Below, piece by piece: positions 1 through 6,912 of a stretch of 64,000 bases of DNA. Origin of the DNA: Methylibium rhizosphaerae (GTDB taxonomy: Bacteria; Pseudomonadota; Gammaproteobacteria; Burkholderiales; Burkholderiaceae_C); contig NZ_SWAR01000008.1 in the NCBI RefSeq assembly GCF_006386545.1, forward strand, positions 1 to 64,000. Direction: 5' to 3'. The translations under genes were made by a program, and so were the position numbers. The number at the start of each line of letters is the position of its first letter. The first letter of the stretch is position 1. Below the pieces are notes generated by a model. It saw nothing but the letters and a program-made list of their open reading frames with translations. It did not search any database and had not been told where the DNA came from.

Positions 1-124
1 ACAATGGCCATGGACTTCCCCTTCGGAGTGAGTTGATGAGATTCGCAACCCCATCGTGGCACTCGTTGCCGTTTGCCGCTACGCGGCTAGCTCCGGACGG
101 GGAAGTCCCTTTCATTCGTTAGGT
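1..124 (+). other. attC-like integron recombination site (left end cut by the window)
   Basis: The arms GGACTTCCCC (12-21) and GGGGAAGTCC (99-108) are perfect inverted repeats. They enclose a shorter inner stem, GCCGC/GCGGC, near 75-87. The right end GTTAGGT (118-124) fits the attC consensus GTTRRRY. The first bases, ACAATGGCC, fit the interior of a left core site of which the first few bases would lie outside the window. The next gene begins 8 bases after the site, the usual spacing in a gene cassette. No integrase is in view. Confidence 0.6.
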
Positions 125-132
125 TTCATACG

Positions 133-510
133 ATGTCGCTCTACGTCCCCGAGTCCGCCGTCAACTACGAAGCCGTGTTTCGGCGAGGTGGTCGCAATAT
201 GGGCGATGAAGACTTTGCGCTCTTCAAGTGCCCGAACTGCGGTCACGTCTATCTGATGGACTACGAAGTCGACACGGTCTTCCTTGACGGCGATGACCTA
301 TCAAAGCGGGATGATTTGTTTGATGAGAGCCACCCTTTCGTATGCAGCAGTTGCGAGCAGCCCATGCCAAACGGCGTGTGGGTTGGTCCGCACGCTGAGG
401 AACGATTCCAGGTTACTTGGTTGGAGCTCAAGGCGAGCAGGTGGTCATGGGTCGCAACACCCATGCGGAGCTTCGGCGATGAAACCCAACCCCTCCATCG
501 AGCGGACTGA
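133..510 (+). CDS. Small zinc-ribbon cassette protein of unknown function
   Basis: This is a predicted 125-residue soluble protein. It has CPNC at residues 33-36 and CSSC at 71-74, a Cys4 pattern typical of a zinc ribbon, with an acidic segment between them. I do not recognise the family. It starts 8 bases after an attC-like site, so it reads as the gene of an integron cassette. Its last codons run into what looks like the left half of the next attC, and its TGA stop is the first three bases of the 71-bp palindromic element. The C-terminal 10 to 15 residues may therefore not be ancestral. Cassette genes are usually expressed from an upstream integron promoter, which is not in this window. Confidence 0.6.
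   Translation: MSLYVPESAVNYEAVFRRGGRNMGDEDFALFKCPNCGHVYLMDYEVDTVFLDGDDLSKRDDLFDESHPFVCSSCEQPMPNGVWVGPHAEERFQVTWLELKASRWSWVATPMRSFGDETQPLHRAD
484..507 (+). other. Possible left half of a second attC, interrupted
   Basis: ACCCAAC (484-490) fits the left attC core consensus RYYYAAC and is followed by CCCTCCATCGAGCGGAC. The match then ends abruptly at the palindromic element that starts at 508. No matching right half (GTTRRRY with complementary arms) is seen just beyond the element. The position, at the 3' end of a cassette gene, is where an attC is expected. Confidence 0.35.
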
Positions 511-578
511 ATCGCCCCGGGTTTTGAGGAGGCTCCTTCGATGGAGAATGGAGCCTCCTCAAAATCCGGGGCGGTTCA
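508..578. mobile_element. 71-bp palindromic MITE-like element
   Basis: Two 29-base terminal inverted repeats (508-536 and 550-578) differ at only two positions and flank a 13-base centre. Each end begins TGAAYCGCCCCGG when read inward. From memory this resembles the ends of some IS3-family insertion sequences, which I cannot check here. There is no transposase, so it would be a non-autonomous pair of ends or a solo relic. The terminal TGA on the plus strand is the stop of the cassette gene. The terminal TGA on the minus strand is the stop of the TraI_2-like gene. The hairpin could also act as a bidirectional terminator between these convergent genes. No clear target duplication is visible. 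Confidence 0.55.
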
Positions 579-2333
579 CGGAGCTTGAACCGGTTTCGTT
601 GACACGCTGTCCCGTCTGAAGCAGCCTTCAGGAGTAGCCGCGTGCGCTTCGACGGGAGTACTGCGATGCGACACGACGAAGAGATCTGCCTTCCACCGAT
701 GGAGCCAGTCGGAGTAGCCGACAAACGCGGATGCCCGGAGGACAACGCCCATCAGCTCGAGTCCCTCCATTCTCTCGCTGACAACGCGTCGATCCGGTGT
801 TGCGCCGTCGCTCGCAAGCAACTGTGCCTCGTGAAGCGCCCGGACGATAGCGCCTCCGTCCCCGTGTTGCCCGACGAACTCGGCCAATGCAACAAACACG
901 CCGCCGCTTGCTGTCTTGGCGAGCATGCTGTCGAACGAGTGATCCAGCCGCGCAACCACCTGGTCGACGGCCTCGCGCATGCGAGGGTTCGAGATCCGCG
1001 AGGTGTCCAGTGACAGTGCCGACCGGGCCGACGACGATTCGCGCCCGGCGCCGACATCCGCGGGCTCGCCGGTGAAATCGAGAGTGCACTGCCCGGTTGG
1101 CGGTGCCGCGACGACATCGGCGGGAATCGAGTCGCTGCCAAGGGGGACGCTCTGCGCACCCAAGGTGTCGTCCGCGACTCGGCCGCGCGCCGGGACATGC
1201 ATCCGAAGATCGAGCGGTGTGGCGCCTCGCCTCAGGTCGCCCAGCAGCCGACGATGGTTCGCAAGCCGCACCGCCACGTTCGGCTTGTCGCACCCCGGCG
1301 TTTGGATGTGCACCAGCGGCGAGGGGGTCGCCACAACGATACCGCTGTCGACGAGTTCTTGGAGCAGCGTGGCGTGCGAAGTGGCCTCGGTAGTGCTGCC
1401 CGCCCCGGGCATCGCGTTGAGCAATTTCGTCGCCGCGTCCGGCCAGAGCAGGTAGAAGCCGTCCGTGCCGTACCAAACGTGGCCGCCGGGTGAGTTCGGC
1501 AGCCAGTCGCTGGTGGCGAGCATGCGCTTGAGCGTGTCTGCGAGCTCGTCCAGAGGCGTCACCACTGCGCCGGACTGCTCGCGTACCGCAACCGCTGCCG
1601 CGACCCTGCTGATCAGCTGGGCGACCTGGCCCTGGGCACCATGTGATGCGGCCATGAAGCTCATGAGGTCTGCAGCGATGCGCATGTCAGCGCGTGCGAG
1701 AAACGACATGGCGTCCGGCGGGATGCATCTGGATGTCGCGTATACCGCAGACCATTTGAGGTCTCTACGGGCGGATGTCCAGCGGTAGCGATACCTCGGG
1801 GCGGCAAGGGACGCGAGCCAGTCCAGCATCGGCATGCCCATGCTTGGCCAGACGCACCCCTCATCCGAAACGACTTCGATTCGTCCCAGGACTTCGGGCA
1901 GCGAAATGACCAGGCCCGCAAGCGCGCATGCGAGGCGCCAGCTCTGCATGTGATCGGGCGATGTCGGCACATCGGCACTACCGGCTTCGAACGTACGCCC
2001 GTCTGCGGCCTGCAGGCTGAAGAGGCAGTTCGTCAGCGCCTGCTCGACCGCACCGCCGCGTCTTTCGAAACCGCCCCCGGGATGTCCGGGCAGGACGTGA
2101 AGCCAAGCGGCAAGCGCCACGATGGGGGTGTGCAGGTGCCGACGGAACTCGTCATCCGGATACCCGTACGCCACGCGAATGCGACGCACCAGCGAAGCGT
2201 ATGGCGCCAGAACCGCTTCGGTGAACAACGCCGTCTGCGGCGGTGCAGCGGGGGGCGAAGGGTTTGGTGTCGCTTCGGTTATGCGAATGCCAAGGAGTCG
2301 GCTCGCATTGGCAAGAAGATGATGCAGAAGCAT
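576..2333 (-). CDS. TraI_2 domain protein, degenerate MobH-type relaxase
   Basis: The predicted 585-residue protein resembles the TraI_2 (MobH) relaxases of integrative conjugative elements over roughly residues 35-320, with a less conserved C-terminal part. Active MobH proteins carry a His-rich motif before GGLLxH and a second HD motif. Here the first is HPGGGFERRGG (residues 84-94) and the second reads LVISLPEVLGRIEV, so both metal-binding His/Asp sets appear lost. The protein may be a structural or regulatory paralogue, or simply decayed. It lies 45 bases downstream of the FlhC-like gene on the same strand and is probably co-transcribed with it. Its stop codon is provided by the palindromic element at 508-578, so the native C-terminus may be truncated. 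Confidence 0.55.
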   Translation of the reverse strand: MLLHHLLANASRLLGIRITEATPNPSPPAAPPQTALFTEAVLAPYASLVRRIRVAYGYPDDEFRRHLHTPIVALAAWLHVLPGHPGGGFERRGGAVEQALTNCLFSLQAADGRTFEAGSADVPTSPDHMQSWRLACALAGLVISLPEVLGRIEVVSDEGCVWPSMGMPMLDWLASLAAPRYRYRWTSARRDLKWSAVYATSRCIPPDAMSFLARADMRIAADLMSFMAASHGAQGQVAQLISRVAAAVAVREQSGAVVTPLDELADTLKRMLATSDWLPNSPGGHVWYGTDGFYLLWPDAATKLLNAMPGAGSTTEATSHATLLQELVDSGIVVATPSPLVHIQTPGCDKPNVAVRLANHRRLLGDLRRGATPLDLRMHVPARGRVADDTLGAQSVPLGSDSIPADVVAAPPTGQCTLDFTGEPADVGAGRESSSARSALSLDTSRISNPRMREAVDQVVARLDHSFDSMLAKTASGGVFVALAEFVGQHGDGGAIVRALHEAQLLASDGATPDRRVVSERMEGLELMGVVLRASAFVGYSDWLHRWKADLFVVSHRSTPVEAHAATPEGCFRRDSVSTKPVQAP

Positions 2334-2378
2334 GTGCGATCCATGAGGCAGCAGCCGTGCTGTGCGATCGCTTCACCG

Positions 2379-3014
2379 CTACTGGACCGGCGTTGAGGAG
2401 GCGCCCATCGCCGACGTGCGCGAAGCAGTCATGCCAGCGAGCTGGAAGGGTGGCGAGCTGCGAACACGGTCCGACACGTCGTTGCTGAGCCCTCGGTCAT
2501 GCCTCGCTAGCCGCTTGGCGACCTTGCAATAGGTGCAAGGCGTTTCGTCATGCTCGCTCGTGCCGATCGGCGCCAGGAATAGCGCGCCACATGCGTTGCA
2601 TCGCAGCGGCCTCAGCGACGGTGCTGCGGTTGTCCACAACCGGCACACCGACGTCACCACGGAGAACGCGCGATCAAAGCCCAAACGCGCGTCGCCCGCA
2701 TGCCGGCCGTGGTAGTGCCTGTAGGCGGCCACCATCGCCTCGTCCGGCGGTACGCCGCGATGGAACAGGTGGTGGAAGCCGTTGTAGAAGTCCGAGGCGT
2801 GGAGGTGTATCTGCCGGCCCTGGAAGAGCTTCTCCACCGAGCTGGGCCGGCCGCCCCAGTTGGTCGTGAGCGCGGGGCAGGCGCCAAAGACGCGGCGCAA
2901 CTCCCCTTCCGAGATGCCGGTGATCAACTGGACCACTGAACGCCGCGCGCCGAGGTCGAGTGCTTCGCGGGCAATGTCCAGGCGACGGAAGTGAGGGTAG
3001 GTGTGGTGCGGCAT
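2379..3014 (-). CDS. FlhC-family transcriptional activator (SetC-like)
   Basis: The predicted 211-residue protein matches the FlhC pattern. It has an N-terminal helical region with REALDLGARRSVVQL, a central segment with SDFYNGFHHLF that parallels FlhC's SxFYN, and a Cys4 zinc site at residues 139, 142, 160 and 163 (CNAC...CTYC). FlhC binds DNA together with FlhD. Homologues in mobile elements (SetC of SXT) activate transfer genes. The ATG at 3014 is chosen because GAGG lies 6 bases upstream and family similarity starts there, although the frame is open further upstream. It begins 13 bases after the FlhD-like gene ends, so the pair forms an operon. The last 40 residues or so lack family similarity. 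Confidence 0.75.
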   Translation of the reverse strand: MPHHTYPHFRRLDIAREALDLGARRSVVQLITGISEGELRRVFGACPALTTNWGGRPSSVEKLFQGRQIHLHASDFYNGFHHLFHRGVPPDEAMVAAYRHYHGRHAGDARLGFDRAFSVVTSVCRLWTTAAPSLRPLRCNACGALFLAPIGTSEHDETPCTYCKVAKRLARHDRGLSNDVSDRVRSSPPFQLAGMTASRTSAMGASSTPVQ

Positions 3015-3027
3015 GGTGTCCTCGTCA

Positions 3028-3612
3028 TCAGTGCGTGAGATAGGCGCGCCGGGCCGCCTCGCTGGCAGTGGCGATTTCGGTCTCGTAGGCCGCCGCGAAA
3101 AGCGCGCGCGATCCGGCGGGCTTGTCGAGCACTTTGGCAATGGCCGGCGCGTTGTAGCGCGGGGCGAAGGCGGATGCCGCCAGCCCCTTGGACAGCGCAA
3201 GGATCGTTGTGCCCGCCAGGGCGCCGCAGGCCGTCGCGGTCTCCTGGTCGATGCGATAGACCCACACGGCCTGCGCGCTGCTGCTGCGGCAGGCGTCATG
3301 CAGGCTCTGGAGGTTGCGCAGGTTGTGAAGGTCGAGGTCCGACCACAGGCCGGCCGCGACATCTGCTGCCCCGGCCGTCGGAGCCAGCCGCGCCAGCGAC
3401 TCTGCAGTGAAGCGCGGGACGAACAGCGAGACATCCAGATCCAAGCACAGCGTGTCGGCGTCCGGGTCCGTCAGGTCGCGGTAGCAATCCACGGTGGTGG
3501 GGTCGATGCCGAAGAGGTCGCCGGCGCGATCGGGCGACGCGCGGCACTCGCTGCGCAGCCACCTGAGGTTCGTCAGGTTGAGGACGTGAAGTGCAGGTGG
3601 TGTGCCAAGCAT
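3028..3612 (-). CDS. Tandem FlhD-like regulator: two FlhD domains in one chain
   Basis: The predicted 194-residue protein is about twice the length of a usual FlhD. The first half, around LNLTNLRWLRSECR and ending VSLFVPRF, fits the FlhD pattern (NLxYLxLAQRL...LVCHFRF). The second half repeats it: HNLRNLQSLHDACR and ending AASAFAPRY. Shared positions between the halves include NLxNL, CRxS, IDxxT and SxFxPR. FlhD normally works as a homodimer with FlhC, so this would be a covalent FlhD dimer. The ATG at 3612 has GGGAG about 10 bases upstream and a good promoter candidate at 3641-3668. The gene is divergent from the repressor gene, as setR and setDC are in SXT-type elements. Confidence 0.7.
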   Translation of the reverse strand: MLGTPPALHVLNLTNLRWLRSECRASPDRAGDLFGIDPTTVDCYRDLTDPDADTLCLDLDVSLFVPRFTAESLARLAPTAGAADVAAGLWSDLDLHNLRNLQSLHDACRSSSAQAVWVYRIDQETATACGALAGTTILALSKGLAASAFAPRYNAPAIAKVLDKPAGSRALFAAAYETEIATASEAARRAYLTH

Positions 3613-3640
3613 GCCGATGTGTCTCCCTGTGCAGCGCAAC

Positions 3641-3668
3641 AGCGTAGTGCGGCGCGCCGGTATGTCAA
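3641..3668 (-). promoter_or_regulatory. Candidate sigma70 promoter for the FlhD/FlhC-like operon
   Basis: Read on the minus strand, TTGACA (3668-3663) is followed after 16 bases by TACGCT (3646-3641). A start near 3634 would leave a leader of about 22 bases, with a GGGAG ribosome site before the ATG at 3612. The -35 is a perfect consensus match and the -10 is weak, which fits an activator- or repressor-controlled promoter. Confidence 0.45.
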
Positions 3669-3698
3669 CAGCAAAACATTCCTGTCTCCGCGGAAAAT

Positions 3699-3852
3699 GT
3701 GCAAGTGCTTTCTTTATGCGCTCGACTTCGGGTGCTATTAGGGTGCGTTGTGCAACATATTTATTGCTTTGGCGGCTTGATTTGTTGGGGCATCGTGCTT
3801 GGCGATAGGATCCGCGCACCAACGCCTTCGAGGGCGATGCAGGTGCAAGCAC
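3699..3852. promoter_or_regulatory. Divergent control region with repeated GTGCAA half-sites
   Basis: Three related sites lie between the FlhD-like gene and the repressor gene: GTGCAAGTGC (3699-3708), GTTGTGCAAC (3747-3756, palindromic) and GTGCAAGCAC (3843-3852, palindromic). The last sits directly before the ATG of the repressor gene at 3854, where binding would block its own expression. That these are repressor operators is inference from their position and symmetry. Confidence 0.4.
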
Positions 3853-3853
3853 A

Positions 3854-4534
3854 ATGAAAACAACCGGGACCAGCAAGCCGCGCCGACGCAAGCCGGCCTC
3901 CAAGCGCGTCGCGTCGCGACAGCAGCACGATCTTGTGCCAGGGCTGCGCGACCGCCTGGTCGGTGCGCTCGACGCTGCCGGCATCGCACCGCGCCGACGT
4001 GTGGCCGAACTCGGCCGCATCACCGGGCGGGCCGCGCCGTCCGTGCGCCGCTGGCTCACGGGTGAGCAGCCCGGGCTGCCGGACCTTGAATCCTTCGCCC
4101 ACCTGTGCCGCAGCCTCGGCATCGCCGCCGAACACCTGCTGGGGCTTGATGGCGCAGCGGGCCCCAACCACCGAGCCGGCGACGAAGCAGCGGCGCCCGA
4201 GCCCTGGCTCGACCGCATCCCGAGCTCGACCGCCCGTGTGCTGGCGGCTTGCGAACCGATCATCATGCCGGGTGACGAGATGGAGCCGGGGATCCGCGAC
4301 GGCGACGTCCTGTTCGTCGATCGCAGCGTCCGGCAGGTGGCGGGCAACGGGACCTATGTGGTGGGCTACCGCGGGCGCGCGATGGTGCGCATCGTCGAGG
4401 ATCGGGTGTCCGAGGGGCTGATGCTTCGTTGTGCCAACGAGCGCTACGGTCCCGTCGCCGTGCCGCAGGCTGAGACCGAGGCGCTCTCCATCCTCGGCAA
4501 GGTGCTGTTTCATCTGCGCATAGCCGCGGCATAG
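3854..4534 (+). CDS. CI/LexA-like repressor with a non-cleavable S24 domain
   Basis: The predicted 226-residue protein has a basic N-terminus (residues 1-25), a helix-turn-helix region at about 30-95 (ITGRAAPSVRRWLTG is the recognition part) and a C-terminal S24/LexA-like domain at about 125-220. The family motif GDSMEP is GDEMEP here, so the catalytic serine is replaced by Glu142. The expected lysine of the VKR motif is Arg179. Self-cleavage after RecA activation is therefore unlikely, although the domain may still dimerise. The gene is divergent from the FlhD/FlhC-like operon, which it probably represses. GTGCAAGCAC overlaps its translation start, suggesting autoregulation. Confidence 0.75.
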   Translation: MKTTGTSKPRRRKPASKRVASRQQHDLVPGLRDRLVGALDAAGIAPRRRVAELGRITGRAAPSVRRWLTGEQPGLPDLESFAHLCRSLGIAAEHLLGLDGAAGPNHRAGDEAAAPEPWLDRIPSSTARVLAACEPIIMPGDEMEPGIRDGDVLFVDRSVRQVAGNGTYVVGYRGRAMVRIVEDRVSEGLMLRCANERYGPVAVPQAETEALSILGKVLFHLRIAAA

Positions 4535-4679
4535 CGGCTGCGACCGCAGTGGGCGGCGTTTCCTGCGCTGCTTGGCAGCCCGCATGCGCAGGCCTAGAGT
4601 GCGTTTGCGGCCCATGCCACGCTCCCAGGTTGTTTGGCTCGCGTAGGAACTCTAGGCGGCCACGCCGGTTCGGGGGCGA

Positions 4680-4699
4680 TGAATTTGGCCCGAAATTCA
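4680..4699. promoter_or_regulatory. Short palindrome upstream of mnmH
   Basis: TGAATTT and AAATTCA flank a six-base centre 14 bases before the mnmH start. It could be an operator or part of the leader; its position is the only support. It is notably AT-rich compared with its surroundings. Confidence 0.25.
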
Positions 4700-4712
4700 G
4701 CAGGATCGCTGC

Positions 4713-5804
4713 ATGCCAAGACTGACTGACAACGCCGAGACCGTGGCCGCGCTGGTCCACCCGCACCAGCTCGAGGTGCAGGAGTTCGGTTCGTACGCGC
4801 TCGTGATCGATGCGCGCTCGCCGCGCGAGTACGCCGAGGACCACATCCCTGGTGCGATCAATCTGCCGGTGGTCAACGACGACGAGTACGCCGAGGTCGG
4901 CACGACCCACCGCAGCGACCAGCACGCGGCCTACCTCATCGGTGTCGAATACTCGCTGCGCAATATCGCGGCGCAGATCAAGCCGCTGATCTCGAAGTAC
5001 ACGCCGCAGGACCGGTTCCTCGTCTACTGCTTCCGCGGTGGCAAGCGCAGCCGCCTGTGGGCGGACAACCTGCGCACCATCGGCTTCGAGGTCGATGTGC
5101 TGGCTGGCGGATGGAAGAACTACCGGCGCTGGGTGCGCGCCGGTCTGCAGGCGCTGCCGCGCGCCTTCATGTTCAGGGTGCTGGGCGGCCCGACGGGCTG
5201 CGGCAAGACGCGGGTGCTGCACGAGCTGCAACGGCAGGGCCACCAGGCGCTCGAGCTCGAGGGCCTCGCATGTCACCGCGGCTCGCTGCTGGGCGCGCTG
5301 CCCGGCCAGCCGCAGCCGTCACAGAAGCTGTTCGACTCGGCGCTGCTCGATGTGATGCGCCGGTTCGATCCGGGCCGGCCGGTATGGGTCGAGGCCGAGA
5401 GCAAGAAGATCGGCAACCTGCAGCTACCCGACGCGCTGTTCGAAGCCATGCAGCGTTCGTCGGTGCTCAACATCACCACGCCGATGAGCGAGCGTGTGCG
5501 CCTGTGGCGCGAGGACTATGCGCATTTCGCGGCGGACCCGGTCGGCATGGTGCACAAGCTGGAACCGCTGAAGACCCTGGTCGGCAAGGAGCTGCTGGCC
5601 GAGTGGATGGAGCTCGCGACAAGCGGCCGGGCAGACGCCCTGTTCGAAAGCGTCATGACGCGCCACTACGACCCCTGCTATGCGCGCTCGGCAAAGCGCG
5701 GCCATGGCGCAACGGGCGACGAGCACGTCGTCGAATTGCGGTCGCTGCAGCCGCCGGGCTTCGCGACGGCAGTGGCACACCTTGCAGAGGCGTTCAGCGA
5801 TTGA
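4713..5804 (+). CDS. mnmH: tRNA 2-selenouridine synthase MnmH (SelU)
   Basis: The enzyme replaces the sulfur of 2-thiouridine at the wobble position of certain tRNAs with selenium from selenophosphate, by way of a geranylated intermediate. The predicted 363-residue protein has an N-terminal rhodanese domain (about residues 5-145) with the active-site Cys106 in YCFRGGKRS. A P-loop, GGPTGCGKT (158-166), follows in the C-terminal half. Length and domain order are those of the family. The gene stands alone on the plus strand and its end overlaps the convergent AlkB-like gene by 11 bases. It implies that the organism makes selenophosphate, but no selD is in the window. Confidence 0.93.
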   Translation: MPRLTDNAETVAALVHPHQLEVQEFGSYALVIDARSPREYAEDHIPGAINLPVVNDDEYAEVGTTHRSDQHAAYLIGVEYSLRNIAAQIKPLISKYTPQDRFLVYCFRGGKRSRLWADNLRTIGFEVDVLAGGWKNYRRWVRAGLQALPRAFMFRVLGGPTGCGKTRVLHELQRQGHQALELEGLACHRGSLLGALPGQPQPSQKLFDSALLDVMRRFDPGRPVWVEAESKKIGNLQLPDALFEAMQRSSVLNITTPMSERVRLWREDYAHFAADPVGMVHKLEPLKTLVGKELLAEWMELATSGRADALFESVMTRHYDPCYARSAKRGHGATGDEHVVELRSLQPPGFATAVAHLAEAFSD

Positions 5805-6894
5805 CGCTGTGCATCGGAGAAGGGTGGGGCGGGGCGAAACAATGGAGCCGGCGACCCGGTGAACGAGGCAGTTGCGGGTGCCGCTCCCAGTGCTCGAGCG
5901 CCGGCAGCATCACGCGCCGCCACAGGGCCGGAAAGAGGCACAGGACCATCAGCACCAGATAGCCCGCCGGCAGCCGCGGCGAGTCGCTTTCCAGCGCGAT
6001 CCGGTAGTACGGCCGGCGAATGTCGCGGTGGTGTGCGCGGTGCAGGCTGATGCCCAGGGTGACCCAAGCCTGAAAGCGGCAGTCGTCTTCCCAGGCATGG
6101 CCTTCAGCGGCCCGACTGCCGAGCCGGTCGTCGCCCAGGCCCCAGTGCTGGATGTAGTTGATCAACTGCACGCCCAGCGCCACGGCAGCGCTGACGACTG
6201 CATAGAGCATGACGCCAGCCAGCCCTGCTGCATGCCAAAACAGCAACAGCGTGGTCATCCACATCGCCGTCGCCAGCCGGACGCCGCGCAGGGCCGGGCC
6301 CGGCGAGCGCCTGTTCCAGAACGGAGACGTCGAGCCGTAGGCACCTGCCACGATCCGAGCAAGGCGCCTGGTCGCGAAGCACCAGGCTGCTTCGTCGACG
6401 CGCGGCCACTCGGCTCGTCTGGTATCGCCGGCCCGGGCATGGTGCGCCAGGTGCTCGAGCCCCAGCACCGGATACCCCGCGATGCCGGCAACGCACTGGC
6501 CCAGCGCGCGGTCGAGGGCGCCTTGCCGGTGGATCAACTCGTGGGCGACGCAGGTGGCGAACAGCAGGGTCACCCACAGGCTCAGTCCCACTGCCAGGCC
6601 CGCCAAGGCGTTTCCAGCGGCCAGATGCCGCAGCATCAGACCGATGACCGCGACGAGCAGCATGGCATAGACGATCGGCAGGCGGTCGAGCACCGTCGCT
6701 GTGTCTTCGCGCCAGAGCGGTGTGTCGCCCGGGCGCACGCAGCCGACGAAGCAGCGCAGGCCGGGGTACACGAGCATCACGGCCGCAAAGGCCAGCGCCG
6801 GCACATCCAGCCAAACGCCGGCCAGCAGCAGCGCGGGCGTCACGAAGATCGACGTGTACCCGAGTGCCAGGGCCCATTGCTTCCAGGTGTCCAT
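5794..6894 (-). CDS. AlkB-like integral membrane di-iron oxygenase
   Basis: This predicted protein of about 366 residues has several transmembrane helices and the histidine clusters of the alkane monooxygenase/fatty-acid desaturase family: HELIH (about residue 119), EHLAHH (148-153), NYIQHWG (247-253) and HRAHH (286-290). NYIQHWG parallels the NYxEHYGL signature of AlkB rather than that of ordinary desaturases. The substrate cannot be read from the sequence; terminal hydroxylation of an alkane or an acyl chain is the family's usual chemistry. It starts about 18 bases after the LuxR-type gene and is probably the last gene of that operon. GTG at 6897 is an equally possible start. Confidence 0.8.
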   Translation of the reverse strand: MDTWKQWALALGYTSIFVTPALLLAGVWLDVPALAFAAVMLVYPGLRCFVGCVRPGDTPLWREDTATVLDRLPIVYAMLLVAVIGLMLRHLAAGNALAGLAVGLSLWVTLLFATCVAHELIHRQGALDRALGQCVAGIAGYPVLGLEHLAHHARAGDTRRAEWPRVDEAAWCFATRRLARIVAGAYGSTSPFWNRRSPGPALRGVRLATAMWMTTLLLFWHAAGLAGVMLYAVVSAAVALGVQLINYIQHWGLGDDRLGSRAAEGHAWEDDCRFQAWVTLGISLHRAHHRDIRRPYYRIALESDSPRLPAGYLVLMVLCLFPALWRRVMLPALEHWERHPQLPRSPGRRLHCFAPPHPSPMHSVNR

Positions 6895-6912
6895 CACGGA
6901 TCCAGGCCAGCG

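Noticed and set aside
3015-3434. Upstream extension of the frame that contains the FlhC-like gene
   Set aside because: It overlaps the FlhD-like gene in another frame and is Arg/Pro/Ser-rich without family similarity. GAGG before the ATG at 3014 marks the real start.
3613-4347. Upstream extension of the minus-strand frame that contains the FlhD-like gene
   Set aside because: Family similarity, the ribosome site and the promoter candidate all point to a start at 3612. The extension is antisense to the repressor gene and has no recognisable content.
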